Positions 18,711 to 27,552 of a DNA stretch of 64,000 nt are shown here, piece by piece; positions within the stretch are counted from its first letter, which is position 1, and each line of letters begins with the position of its first letter. The stretch is from Sphingomonas sp. Lineage in GTDB: Bacteria > Pseudomonadota > Alphaproteobacteria > Sphingomonadales > Sphingomonadaceae. The DNA lies in contig NZ_JAHBZJ010000002.1 in the NCBI RefSeq assembly GCF_019635455.1, positions 124,001 through 188,000 on the forward strand. The letters run 5' to 3'. The notes beneath the pieces were generated by a model. It searched no databases. It was given only the letters and a program-made list of their open reading frames with translations, and was not told the origin of the DNA. The position numbers were made by a program, and so were the translations under genes.

Positions 18711-20213
18711 CTAGGCCCCCTCCAGCGCCTTTTGCCGGCGGCGCTGGACCGAACTGCCGATGCCCATCGATTCGCGATATTTGGCGACCGTTCGGCGGGC
18801 GATGTCGAAGCCCTTCGCATTCAGCAGCTCGACCAGCGTGTCGTCGGACAGGATCTTCTTGGGATCCTCCGCCTGGATCAGGGCGCGCAATGCGCTCTTC
18901 ACCGCCTCGGCGGAGACGGCGTCGCCGCCATCGGCGGACGCGATCGCCGAGGTGAAGAAATATTTGAGTTCGAACAGGCCGCGCGGGCAGGACAGATATT
19001 TGTTCGAAGTCACCCGGCTGACCGTCGATTCGTGCATTTCGATCGCGTCGGCGATCTGCCGCAGCGTCAGCGGGCGCAGATGCGCGACGCCCTGGCGAAA
19101 AAACGCCTCCTGCTGCTTCACGATCTCGCTCGCCACCTTGACGATCGTGCGCTGCCGCTGGTCGAGCGCCTTGACCAGCCAGTTGGCGCTGGCAAGCATG
19201 TCGCTGAGCCACGCCTTGCTCGACTTATCCTGGGGGCCGGCCGACACCTCGGCATAATAAGCGCGGTTGACGAGGACGCGGGGCAGCGTCGCGCTGTTGA
19301 GCTCGATCGCCCATCCCGCCCCGCGCGGCGCCACGAAGATATCGGGAGTCACCGCCGCCACCGGCTCGCCGCCATAGCGGCATCCCGGCTTGGGGTCATA
19401 GCCGCGCAGTTCGCGGACCATGTCCGCCATATCCTCGTCATCGACGCCGCAGATGCGTTTGAGCCGGCCGAGTTCGCCGCGCGCGAGCAGGTCCAGATTG
19501 GCGATGAGCGCGGCCATACAGGGATCGTAGCGGTCCGCCTCCCGCGCCTGCAACGCCAGGCATTCGGCCAGATCGCGCGCGCCCACGCCGGTCGGATCGA
19601 AGGTCTGGATGACCGCCAGCACCGCCTCGACCTGGGCGAGCGGTACGCCGAGCCGGCTCGCGATGTCGAGAAGCGACGCGGTCAGATAGCCGGCCTCGTC
19701 AATCTGGTCGATCAGGTGGCGCGCGATGAACAGGTCGCCGCCATCAAGCACCGATCCCGCCTGCGCCAGCAGATGATCGGCAAGGTTGGCATCGGCGGCC
19801 GCGAAGCTGTCGAAATCGGGGCCATCCTCCACCCCGCTCCCCGACCCGGTTCCGGCCATGCCGAGGCCACCGTCGAGACCGCCCACCGAATCGGCGGCGC
19901 TGTCGTGGTGAAAGGTTTCCGCCGTCAGATCGACGTCGAGCGACGCCTCTCCGGTCGCCGCGCCGGAATCGAGCAACTCGCCCGCCTCCGCAGGGCCTTC
20001 GCGGTCCGCCGCCGGCTCGGGCGCGTCAACGGGATCGGCGCGCTCGTCATCGCCGCCGCCGGTTTCGAGCAGCGGATTCTTCTCGATCTCCTCGGCGATG
20101 AAGCTTTCGATTTCGAGATTGGACAACGCCAGCAGCTTGATCGCCTGCTGGAGCTGGGGCGTCATCACCAGCGATTGCGACTGGCGCAGATCGAGGCGGG
20201 GGGCGAGGCTCAT
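18711..20213 (-). CDS. rpoN: RNA polymerase sigma-54 factor
   Basis: A 500-residue sigma-54. Region I is the Gln/Leu-rich N-terminus (RQSQSLVMTPQLQQAIKLL and IEKNPLLE). Region II is a long acidic stretch (residues ~55-130). The core-binding domain, the helix-turn-helix (EMHESTVSRVTSNKY) and the RpoN box (ARRTVAKYRESMGI) near residue 480 follow in order. It is downstream of lptCAB, the common order, but is followed by dapB and not by the hpf and ptsN genes often found after rpoN. A large hairpin separates it from lptB. Confidence 0.96.
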   Translation of the reverse strand: MSLAPRLDLRQSQSLVMTPQLQQAIKLLALSNLEIESFIAEEIEKNPLLETGGGDDERADPVDAPEPAADREGPAEAGELLDSGAATGEASLDVDLTAETFHHDSAADSVGGLDGGLGMAGTGSGSGVEDGPDFDSFAAADANLADHLLAQAGSVLDGGDLFIARHLIDQIDEAGYLTASLLDIASRLGVPLAQVEAVLAVIQTFDPTGVGARDLAECLALQAREADRYDPCMAALIANLDLLARGELGRLKRICGVDDEDMADMVRELRGYDPKPGCRYGGEPVAAVTPDIFVAPRGAGWAIELNSATLPRVLVNRAYYAEVSAGPQDKSSKAWLSDMLASANWLVKALDQRQRTIVKVASEIVKQQEAFFRQGVAHLRPLTLRQIADAIEMHESTVSRVTSNKYLSCPRGLFELKYFFTSAIASADGGDAVSAEAVKSALRALIQAEDPKKILSDDTLVELLNAKGFDIARRTVAKYRESMGIGSSVQRRRQKALEGA

Positions 20214-20233
20214 CCTTGGGCGAGAGCGGCGTC

Positions 20234-20299
20234 GGCCCGCTCCTCCGCCCGGCCACCCGGATCATCATGTCGTCGGGTGGCAAGGTGGAGGAGCGGGCC
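20234..20299. terminator. large intergenic hairpin between lptB and rpoN
   Basis: Arms 20234-20258 and 20275-20299 pair at 22 of 25 positions around a 16-nt loop. The outer arm GGCCCGCTCC and inner arm GGCCACCC are shared, at 22 of 25 positions, with the hairpin at 45985-46046. It fills most of the lptB-rpoN gap and probably separates the two transcripts. Confidence 0.75.
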
Positions 20300-20316
20300 G
20301 GTGCCGTGACCAATCA

Positions 20317-21093
20317 TTACAGCGAGAATCCCTCGCCCAGATAGAGGCGGCGAACATTGGCGTCGGCGACGAGATCGGCCGGGGAGCCGGCGAACAGCAC
20401 CCGCCCGTCATAGATGATCGAGGCGCGATCGACGATGTCGAGCGTCTCGCGCACATTGTGATCGGTGATGAGGACGCCAATATTCCGGGTCTTCAGTTCC
20501 TTCACCAGATCGCGAATGTCGGCGATCGAGATCGGATCGATCCCCGCGAACGGCTCGTCGAGCAGCATGATCGACGGGTCGGCGGCCAGCGCGCGCGCGA
20601 TTTCGGCGCGGCGCCGCTCGCCGCCCGACAGCGCCATAGACGGCGCATCGCGCAGGCGGGTGAGGCCGAATTCCTCAAGCAGCTGCTCCAGCCGCCGTTC
20701 GCGCGCCGCCTTGTCCGGTTCGGAGAGTTCGAGCACTGCGGAAATGTTCTTCGCAACGGTCAACCCGCGAAAGATCGAGGTTTCCTGCGGCAGATAGCCC
20801 AGACCCAGGATCGCGCGGCGATACATGGGCAGCGGCGTGATATCGACGTCGTCGAGCATGATGCGGCCCGAATCGGGTTTCACCAGCCCCATGACCGAAT
20901 AGAAGCAGGTCGTCTTGCCCGCGCCATTGGGGCCGAGCAGGCCGACCACTTCGCCGCGACCGACCGACAGCGACACGTCCGACAGGACGACCCGCTTGTC
21001 ATAGGATTTGGCGATCGACACGACGGCAAGGCCGCTGGTCGGCGGGGTGCCGGCGACTTCCTCGACCGCTTCGATGATTTCGACGTCCGCCAT
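20317..21093 (-). CDS. lptB: LPS export ABC transporter ATP-binding protein LptB
   Basis: A 258-residue ATPase that drives extraction of lipopolysaccharide from the inner membrane with LptF and LptG. Walker A is GPNGAGKTT near residue 54, the signature ALSGGERRRAEIARAL, Walker B IMLLDEPFAGIDP, and the H-loop ITDHNVRE. The first ~22 residues are an acidic extension beyond the E. coli start. LptF and LptG are not in this window. It is preceded by lptA after 102 bp. Confidence 0.95.
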   Translation of the reverse strand: MADVEIIEAVEEVAGTPPTSGLAVVSIAKSYDKRVVLSDVSLSVGRGEVVGLLGPNGAGKTTCFYSVMGLVKPDSGRIMLDDVDITPLPMYRRAILGLGYLPQETSIFRGLTVAKNISAVLELSEPDKAARERRLEQLLEEFGLTRLRDAPSMALSGGERRRAEIARALAADPSIMLLDEPFAGIDPISIADIRDLVKELKTRNIGVLITDHNVRETLDIVDRASIIYDGRVLFAGSPADLVADANVRRLYLGEGFSL

Positions 21094-21195
21094 GATGCCC
21101 TTCCTGCTCGCAGACCCTGGTTAACGAATCCTTGCCTCGCCGTCACTTGGCAAGTTTCATGCATGGGAAACGGACGAACCGTCCGCGCGGCGGGG

Positions 21196-21741
21196 TCAGT
21201 CGCGCTTGGGGACGGTAAAGCGGCCCGTCACGCGGCCACCGGACCGGACGACACTGCCATCGGGCGCGCGACTGGTGCCGACGCCCGCGCCGTCGATCGC
21301 GGCGCGCCCGGTATCGAGGTCGATGGTCAACCGACCGCCGCTGATCCGGTTTCCGCCCTGGACCAGCGATACGTTGCCCAGCATCGTGATGACGCGGCGA
21401 TTGATGTCATAGACGCCATATTGGGCCGACGCCGTCTGATCCGGGCGCGTCACCGTGACGCCGCCGGCGGCGTCCACGCGCGAAATCGCGGGTGATCCGT
21501 CGATCACCTGCCCGGTATAGTTCACCGTCACGCGCGCGGCGGTCAGCGTCATGGTCGCCTGGGTGATGCGCACCCCGCCCGACAGGATCGCGCGATTCGC
21601 CTTGTCCTGAAGTTCCATATTCTGCGCGGCGAAATCGATCGGCGCGTTCGAATCATGGCGTGACTGGCCCAGCGCCGCCGTGCCGAGGGCGGTGGTCGTG
21701 GCGATTGCCGCAAGGGCCGCGATGAGGATCGGGCGGGACAT
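21196..21741 (-). CDS. lptA: periplasmic LPS transport protein LptA (OstA domain)
   Basis: A 181-residue periplasmic bridge protein. Residues 1-25 are a signal peptide ending at LGQ. The rest is an OstA/LptA beta-jellyroll built of repeated strands (ILSGGVRITQATMTLTAARV, VYDINRRVITMLGNVSLVQGG). It carries LPS from LptC to the outer-membrane LptDE complex. It starts 3 bp after the lptC stop, so the two are co-translated. Confidence 0.92.
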   Translation of the reverse strand: MSRPILIAALAAIATTTALGTAALGQSRHDSNAPIDFAAQNMELQDKANRAILSGGVRITQATMTLTAARVTVNYTGQVIDGSPAISRVDAAGGVTVTRPDQTASAQYGVYDINRRVITMLGNVSLVQGGNRISGGRLTIDLDTGRAAIDGAGVGTSRAPDGSVVRSGGRVTGRFTVPKRD

Positions 21742-21744
21742 GGA

Positions 21745-22386
21745 TCACCTATTTGCGCGCTTGGGATCGATCCGCAAGCGGGCATTGCCCTGAATGCGCA
21801 CCGTGCGGTTGTCGAGATCGGCCGTCATCCGGTCGCCGCTGAACGTGCCGAGCGGCGTCCGGCCCTGGACATCGCCGGTGCCGGTGAGCTTGCGAGACTT
21901 GAGGTCGATCGTCGAATCGCTGGTGTCGAGGCGGTAACCGTCGGAGGTGCGCACCGCGATCGGCCCATCGACCGTCACCTGTTCGCTGTCCATGTCGTAA
22001 CGGCCGCGCTCGGCGCGGACCTGTGCCGGTCCGTCGGCCAGCTGGATGCCGGCGACCAGGTCGTTCAGTCGGACGATCGGTTCGGCCGAACTCTTCTGCA
22101 CCGCCGACCCGGCCTCAAGAACGAAGGGCTGCCCCTTGGCATCCGCGCCGCGATAGCGGGCGGACTGGATGCGCAGCCGCTCCTTCGCGACCTCGACCTT
22201 GTTCTTGTCGAGCACGAACGACACGTCGCCGCCCATGAACAGCGGCGCCATGACCAGAAACGCGCCCAGCACGCCGATCCCGGCCGGCAGGACCATCAAC
22301 AGGGTCCGGACGATCGAATCGTGGCTGCTGCCGGGACGCGCCCAGCGCTTGCGGCGCGAGCGTTCCTGGCGGGCGATTTCAGACAT
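21745..22386 (-). CDS. lptC: LPS export protein LptC
   Basis: A 213-residue bitopic inner-membrane protein: a short basic cytoplasmic head (RSRRKRW), one transmembrane helix (VLPAGIGVLGAFLVMAPLF), and a periplasmic OstA-like domain (TVDGPIAVRTSDGYRLDT, TFSGDRMTADLDNRTVRIQG). The order with lptA and lptB confirms the call. The start MSEIARQERSRRKR overlaps the upstream exonuclease gene by 8 bp; longer in-frame starts lie inside that gene and are not used. Confidence 0.92.
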   Translation of the reverse strand: MSEIARQERSRRKRWARPGSSHDSIVRTLLMVLPAGIGVLGAFLVMAPLFMGGDVSFVLDKNKVEVAKERLRIQSARYRGADAKGQPFVLEAGSAVQKSSAEPIVRLNDLVAGIQLADGPAQVRAERGRYDMDSEQVTVDGPIAVRTSDGYRLDTSDSTIDLKSRKLTGTGDVQGRTPLGTFSGDRMTADLDNRTVRIQGNARLRIDPKRANR

Positions 22387-22999
22387 GCGCGAATATGTCC
22401 GTTTCCGGCCAGCCGGCCAGATCGAGTTCGGCGCGATGCGGCAGGAAATCGAAACACGCCTGCGCGAGCGCCGTGCGCCCCTCACGCGCGAGGCGCCGGT
22501 CGAGTTCGTCGCGCATCGCATGGAGAAAGCGCACGTCGGATGCGGCATAATCCTTTTGCGCATCGCTCAACACCGGCCCGCCCCAGTCCGACGATTGCTG
22601 CTGTTTCGAGATTTCCTGGCCGAGCAGTTCGCGCACCAGATCCTTCAGCCCATGCCGGTCGGTGTAGGTGCGCACCAGCCGCGACGCCGTCTTGGTGCAA
22701 TAGACCGGCGCGGCGACGGTGCCGAGATAGTGGCGGATCGCGGCCAGGTCGAACCGCGCGAAGTGATAGAGCTTCACCCGCGCCGGATCGGCCAGCAGCG
22801 CGCGCAGATTGGGCGCCGCATAATCGCTGCCAGGTGAAAAGCGCACGAGATGTTCGTCCGCGCCCCCGTCCGACACCTGCACCACGCACAGCCGGTCGCG
22901 CGGGGTGATCAGGCCCATCGTCTCGGTATCGACGGCGATGTCGGCACCGGGCGCGAACAGGCCGGCGGGCAGGTCTTCTTCATGCAGATGGACGGTCAT
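22379..22999 (-). CDS. RNase D-like 3'-5' exonuclease
   Basis: A 206-residue DEDD-family exonuclease comprising only the catalytic domain. The Asp-Glu pair is in IAVDTETMGL near residue 24, the second motif in YHFARFDLAAI and the DEDDy tyrosine motif in DAQKDYAASDVRFL. Full RNase D has extra HRDC domains that are absent here, so this is the short alphaproteobacterial form, often labelled rnd or ribonuclease D. It is the first gene of the exonuclease-lptC-lptA-lptB run. Confidence 0.9.
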   Translation of the reverse strand: MTVHLHEEDLPAGLFAPGADIAVDTETMGLITPRDRLCVVQVSDGGADEHLVRFSPGSDYAAPNLRALLADPARVKLYHFARFDLAAIRHYLGTVAAPVYCTKTASRLVRTYTDRHGLKDLVRELLGQEISKQQQSSDWGGPVLSDAQKDYAASDVRFLHAMRDELDRRLAREGRTALAQACFDFLPHRAELDLAGWPETDIFAHV

Positions 23000-23030
23000 C
23001 GCGTGCGCCTAGCCGCTTATCGCCGATCGC

Positions 23031-23846
23031 TCAATGGCCGGGCGGCGAATCGGGCGGCGCATCCGCGCTCGCGCGCCGCGATTCGGATCGGCGCGCGACC
23101 ATGTTGAGGCTTTCGACCAGCGCGGAAAAGGCCATGGCGGCATAGATATACCCCTTTGGCACATGCACGCCGAACCCGTCGGCGATCAGCACCGCGCCGA
23201 TCATCAGCAGGAAGCCGAGCGCGAGCATCACCACCGTCGGATTGCGCTTGATGAAATTGGCGAGCGGATCCGCCGCGATCAGCATCACGCCGACGGTGAT
23301 GACGACGGCGGTGACCATGATCGCGATCTCGTCGGTCATGCCGACCGCCGTCAGGATCGAATCGACCGAAAACACCATGTCGAGCAGGATGATCTGGACG
23401 ATCGCTGACCCGAAATTGAGCGTCGCCACCTGTTTCTTGTCCAGCACCGCATCGACGGTCGGGACCGGATCGATGGTGTGGTGGATTTCCTTCGTCGCCT
23501 TCCACAACAGGAACAGGCCGCCGGCGATCAGGATCAGGTCGCGCCACGAGAATGCGGTTTCGAACGTCGGCTCGCCGTGCGCGCCGGTCGCGCCCTGGAT
23601 GCCGAGATCGAATACCGGCGTCGTCAGCGACACGATGACCCAGATCATCGACAGCAACAGGATTCGCATCACCAGTGCCAGCCCGATGCCGATCCGCCGC
23701 GCCCGCTGTTGCTGATGCTCCGGCAGCTTGTTGGTCAGGATCGAGATGAAGATGAGATTGTCGATCCCGAGCACGACCTCCATCACGACGAGGGTCACGA
23801 GCGCCGCCCAGGCGGCGGGATCGGCGAGCAATGCGGCAATATCCAT
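23031..23846 (-). CDS. TerC-family integral membrane protein
   Basis: A 271-residue membrane protein of the TerC/Alx family with about seven transmembrane helices. Two conserved acidic motifs are present, [15 protein letters not shown] in the first helix and [14 protein letters not shown] in the middle; they are thought to bind divalent metal such as manganese. The start [13 protein letters not shown] is chosen over an upstream ATG because it begins directly before the first conserved helix. No tellurite-resistance genes are nearby. The 31-bp gap to the exonuclease gene holds nothing notable. Confidence 0.9.
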   Translation of the reverse strand: MDIAALLADPAAWAALVTLVVMEVVLGIDNLIFISILTNKLPEHQQQRARRIGIGLALVMRILLLSMIWVIVSLTTPVFDLGIQGATGAHGEPTFETAFSWRDLILIAGGLFLLWKATKEIHHTIDPVPTVDAVLDKKQVATLNFGSAIVQIILLDMVFSVDSILTAVGMTDEIAIMVTAVVITVGVMLIAADPLANFIKRNPTVVMLALGFLLMIGAVLIADGFGVHVPKGYIYAAMAFSALVESLNMVARRSESRRASADAPPDSPPGH

Positions 23847-24051
23847 GCGCGATTCAGTGCCGCGCGAACCGTTCACGCGCAAGGGCGTGTCGAATGCTGG
23901 CCGATTCACGACGAAATCGTTCGCGCATCATGCCGATCTGGGCTATGACCGATTCCATAGGCGTATCGCGAGCGCCGGAATTCCTGCGTCCTTCGTCCGG
24001 CGCACGGCGTTCGGAATCGAGATTGGGCGAACCGGGAAGACGAACAGGGCA

Positions 24052-24852
24052 ATGAGTTTTGATCGAGGGCGCCGCGGGGATCGCGGCGGACGTGGCAGGG
24101 ACAAGCGCGAAAGCTTCGGCGACGAGAGCTTCTACGGCGGCGGTGGCGGATTTGAGGATCGTGGCGGCGGCTTCGGCGGCGGTGGCGGACGCGGCGGCTT
24201 TGGCGGTGGCGATCGCTTCGGCGGCGGTGGTGGCGGCGGCTTCGGCGGCGGCGGTGGCGGTGGCTATCGCGGCGGTGGTGGCGGCGGCTTTGGCGGCGGC
24301 GGCGGCGGTGGTCGCGGCATGCCCCCCCAAGTGGTCGGCGAAGGCACGGGCGTCGTCAAATTCTTCAACGGGCAAAAGGGCTTTGGCTTCATCGTTCGTG
24401 ACGATGGCGGCGAGGACGTGTTCGTTCATATCAGCGCGGTCGAACAGGCCGGCCTGACCGGCCTTGCCGAAGGGCAGCCGCTCGGCTTCACCCTTGTCGA
24501 TCGCGGCGGCCGCATCTCGGCCACCGAGCTCAAGATCGAGGGCGAACCGCTTCCGGTCACCGATCGCGGTCCGCCGCGCGACCGCGAAGCCGCACCGCGC
24601 GGTGGCGGCATGGGCGGCCCGCAGCGCCAGCTGACCGGGGAGAAGGCGACCGGAACGGTCAAGTTCTTCAACGCGATGAAGGGCTTCGGCTTTATCCAGC
24701 GCGATGACGGCCAGCCCGATGCGTTCGTGCATATCAGCGCCGTCGAGCGTGCCGGCATGCCGACGCTCAACGAGGGCGATCGGCTCGAGTTCGAGCTCGA
24801 GGTCGACCGTCGCGGCAAATATGCCGCGGTCAACCTCCAGCCGTCCCAGTAA
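24052..24852 (+). CDS. Gly/Arg-rich protein with two cold-shock domains
   Basis: A 266-residue nucleic-acid-binding protein. Residues 1-~93 are a low-complexity tail of Gly-rich FGGGGGGG blocks mixed with Arg, Asp and aromatic residues, like eukaryotic RGG boxes. Two cold-shock domains follow, each with RNP1 (KGFGFI) and RNP2 (VFVHIS, AFVHIS), at about 97-160 and 198-264. Double-CSD proteins are known in alphaproteobacteria; the long Gly-rich head is unusual to me. The 205-bp leader before the gene is shared with divergent terC. Likely roles are RNA chaperone or cold and stress response, by family. Confidence 0.9.
   Translation: MSFDRGRRGDRGGRGRDKRESFGDESFYGGGGGFEDRGGGFGGGGGRGGFGGGDRFGGGGGGGFGGGGGGGYRGGGGGGFGGGGGGGRGMPPQVVGEGTGVVKFFNGQKGFGFIVRDDGGEDVFVHISAVEQAGLTGLAEGQPLGFTLVDRGGRISATELKIEGEPLPVTDRGPPRDREAAPRGGGMGGPQRQLTGEKATGTVKFFNAMKGFGFIQRDDGQPDAFVHISAVERAGMPTLNEGDRLEFELEVDRRGKYAAVNLQPSQ
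24135..24318 (+). repeat. GGC/GGT-rich low-complexity coding repeat
   Basis: About 180 bp of near-continuous glycine codons (mostly GGC with GGT) interrupted by TTT/TTC, TAT and CGC codons. This is the DNA behind the Gly-rich head of the cold-shock protein and a likely site of replication slippage. Confidence 0.85.
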
Positions 24853-24862
24853 GGACACTCCC

Positions 24863-25681
24863 ATGCCCCGGCTGATCGCTGCCGGGCGGGGAATGATCGC
24901 GGGGGCTGCCCTGGCCATGACGGCCTCGGCAGCCCCTGTCGTCTCCGCCAGCGTCATTCAGGACGCCCCGGCCGCCGCGACGCGTTCGCCGTTGCAGGTG
25001 GCGCGCGTGCTCGCAACCTATCCGCACGACCGGTCGGCATTTACCCAGGGGCTGTTCTTCCATGACGGCCGCCTGTTCGAAAGCACCGGTCAAGAGGGCG
25101 AATCGGCGATCCGCGAACTCGACCTGGCGACCGGAAAGGTGAAGCGCGCGGTGCGGCTCGCGGCGAAATATTTCGGCGAGGGCAGCACCGATTGGGGCCG
25201 TTCGATCGTCAGCCTGACATGGAAGCACGGCAAGGCGTTCCGGTGGGATATCAGGACGCTGCGGCAAACGGGCCAATTCACCTATCGGGGCGAAGGCTGG
25301 GGCCTGACGCAGGATGGCGCCAACCTGATCCAGAGCGACGGCAGCGCGGCGCTGCGCTTTCTAGACCCCGCCACCTTTGCCGAACGCCGCCGCGTCGAGG
25401 TGACATGGCAGGGGCGCCCGGTCCGCCAGCTGAACGAACTGGAATATGTCCGCGGCGAGGTGCTGGCCAATATCTGGCACACCAATCTGATCGCCCGGAT
25501 CGATCCGGCGACCGGCGTTATCAAGGGATTTCTGGATCTGCGCGGCGTGGCGGCCGGCGTCGATGTGACCGACCCCGAAGCGGTGCTGAACGGCATCGCC
25601 TATGACGCGAAACGGGGCAAGCTCTACGTCACCGGCAAGCTGTGGCCCCAGCTGTTCGAGATCGCCCTGCCCGAGGATTGA
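24863..25681 (+). CDS. secreted glutaminyl-peptide cyclotransferase
   Basis: A 272-residue protein with an N-terminal signal peptide (MTASAAPVVSASV region) and a five-bladed beta-propeller of the plant/bacterial glutamine cyclotransferase family. Family landmarks are PHDRSAFTQGLFF, LFESTGQEG, YRGEGWGLTQDG, ELEYVRGEVLANIWHT and VLNGIAYDAKRGKLYVTGKLW. It converts N-terminal Gln to pyroglutamate. It follows the cold-shock gene by 10 bp and may be co-transcribed. It converges with the DNA ligase gene, 9 bp apart. Confidence 0.9.
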   Translation: MPRLIAAGRGMIAGAALAMTASAAPVVSASVIQDAPAAATRSPLQVARVLATYPHDRSAFTQGLFFHDGRLFESTGQEGESAIRELDLATGKVKRAVRLAAKYFGEGSTDWGRSIVSLTWKHGKAFRWDIRTLRQTGQFTYRGEGWGLTQDGANLIQSDGSAALRFLDPATFAERRRVEVTWQGRPVRQLNELEYVRGEVLANIWHTNLIARIDPATGVIKGFLDLRGVAAGVDVTDPEAVLNGIAYDAKRGKLYVTGKLWPQLFEIALPED

Positions 25682-25690
25682 TCCCACCGA

Positions 25691-27283
25691 TCAGGTAGCC
25701 AGTCGCTCGAGCGCGGCGATCGTGTCGGCTTCACCCGCCGGCTTGTCGGTGCGGATGCGGCTGATCCGTGGAAAGCGCATGGCGAGTCCGGATTTGTGCC
25801 GCTTCGACGCGTGGATCGAATCGAACGCGACCTCCAGCACCAGCGACTTTTCGATCTCCCGTACCGGGCCGAACCGCGCGATGCTGTGGTTGCGAACGAA
25901 CCGGTCGAGCCATTTCAACTCATCATCGGTGAAGCCGAAATAGGCCTTGCCCACCGGCAGCAATTCGCCGTCCGCCGTCCATGCGCCGAACGTATAATCG
26001 GAATAGAAGGACGATCGCTTTCCCGATCCGCGCTGCGCATACATCAGCACGCAATCGGCGATCAGCGGGTCGCGTTTCCATTTGTACCACAGCCCGACCC
26101 GTCGGCCCGCGACATAGGGGGAATCACGCCGTTTTAGCATCACCCCCTCGATCGCGGCATCGCGGGCGGCGGCGCGCAGATCCTCCAGCGCCGCGAAATC
26201 GGGCGCATCGATCAGCGCCGACACATCGAACCGCGCCGGATCGAGCACGGCGGCGAACCGCTCCAGCCGGGCGCGCCGGTGGGTCCAGTCCCGCGCGCGC
26301 AGGTCCGTCTCGCCATCGAACAGAATGTCGTACAGGCGCACAAAGGCCGGATAGTCGGCGAGCATGCGCGCCGGCACCTGCTTTCGTCCCAGCCGCTGTT
26401 GCAACGCGTTGAAGCTGGCCGCGCCGCCGGTGGCGATGCGATCACCCTGCCCTTCACCCTTTACCAGCAGCTCGCCGTCGAGCACGCCGGGCATCGCGAA
26501 CCCGGCCGCCACCTCGGGGAAACTGGCGGTGATGTCGTCGCCTGCACGGCTGTAGAGCCGCGTCTCGCCGGCGACATGGACGATCTGGACGCGAATGCCG
26601 TCCCACTTCCATTCGACGGCATAATCGGCGAGATCGACCTGCGTCTCCTCCAGCGGGTGGGCCAGCATGAAGGGGCGGAAGACCGGGATGTCGGTGACCG
26701 CCGGCTGCGGCGCCCGCCCGACCGCCCAGTCGAACAGCGGCGCATAGGGGGGTGCCAGGCCGTGCCACACCTCCTCCACCGCATCGACGTCGAGATCGAA
26801 CGCATCGGCAAAGGCGGTCTTGGCAAGGCGCGCCGACACGCCGACACGCAACGCCCCGGTCGCCAGCTTGAGCAGCGCGTAGCGCTCATCGGCCTCCAGC
26901 CGGTCGAGCATCGCGCCGAGCACGCCCGGGGCGTCGGCGCGCGACAGCTGCGACAGCCGATCGATGACCGCCGCAAGGTTGAGCGGATCGGTCGCCATCG
27001 GCGCCATTGCCGGCTCCGGCCAGATGAGCGCCACCGTTTCCGCAGTATCGCCGACAAAATCACGGCTGAGGCGGAACAGCACCGGATCGACGCGCGCATC
27101 CACCAGTGCGCGGATCGTCGCCGGCTTGACCGCCGGCAGATCCACCGCGCCGGTCAATGCCGCCAGCGCCCAGCCGCGATCGGGATCCGGTGTCGCGCGC
27201 AGATAGTCGCCGATCAGCCGCAGCTTCGCGTTGCGCGATCGCGTGTAGATCAACCGGTCGAGCAGGTCGGCAAAGGCGCGCAT
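25691..27283 (-). CDS. ATP-dependent DNA ligase (cisplatin-damage-response type)
   Basis: A 530-residue ATP-dependent ligase. The adenylated lysine is in motif I, EWKWDGIRVQIV near residue 225; motifs III (LDGELLVKG) and IV/V (IEGVMLKRRDSPY..RRVGLWYKWKRD) are intact. The N-terminal part (MRAFADLLDRLIYTRSRNAKLRL) matches the bacterial family annotated as cisplatin damage response ligase. Such genes usually sit beside a ligase-associated exonuclease, a DEXH helicase and a phosphoesterase; none is here. The start MRAFADLLDR is the family start; an upstream ATG adds nine non-conserved residues. Confidence 0.92.
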   Translation of the reverse strand: MRAFADLLDRLIYTRSRNAKLRLIGDYLRATPDPDRGWALAALTGAVDLPAVKPATIRALVDARVDPVLFRLSRDFVGDTAETVALIWPEPAMAPMATDPLNLAAVIDRLSQLSRADAPGVLGAMLDRLEADERYALLKLATGALRVGVSARLAKTAFADAFDLDVDAVEEVWHGLAPPYAPLFDWAVGRAPQPAVTDIPVFRPFMLAHPLEETQVDLADYAVEWKWDGIRVQIVHVAGETRLYSRAGDDITASFPEVAAGFAMPGVLDGELLVKGEGQGDRIATGGAASFNALQQRLGRKQVPARMLADYPAFVRLYDILFDGETDLRARDWTHRRARLERFAAVLDPARFDVSALIDAPDFAALEDLRAAARDAAIEGVMLKRRDSPYVAGRRVGLWYKWKRDPLIADCVLMYAQRGSGKRSSFYSDYTFGAWTADGELLPVGKAYFGFTDDELKWLDRFVRNHSIARFGPVREIEKSLVLEVAFDSIHASKRHKSGLAMRFPRISRIRTDKPAGEADTIAALERLAT

Positions 27284-27552
27284 GGCATGAGGAACATGGC
27301 GCCACCGCATCGGTTCCGCCAGTTCGACTCGCTCCCGGTCGATGCCGTGCCGTGGCGGCCCCGATCACCGCCGTCCCGCAGGGGGATGGTTAACCCCACG
27401 CCTCGTCCCCGGGTGCGCACGACTCATCGCAAGCACATGCGCTAAATCCCCTGCTTAATTTGACTTTAGGAACTCGCGTCCACAACCATCGCACCCGGTG
27501 CCGGGGGGTTCGGCAACATTCGATTGTGGCTTTGATTTGGGGGCGGCGCACC

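Noticed and set aside
27311..27326. LexA-like GTTC repeat before the DNA ligase
   Set aside because: The two GTTC units are 5 bp apart; the alphaproteobacterial LexA site needs 7.
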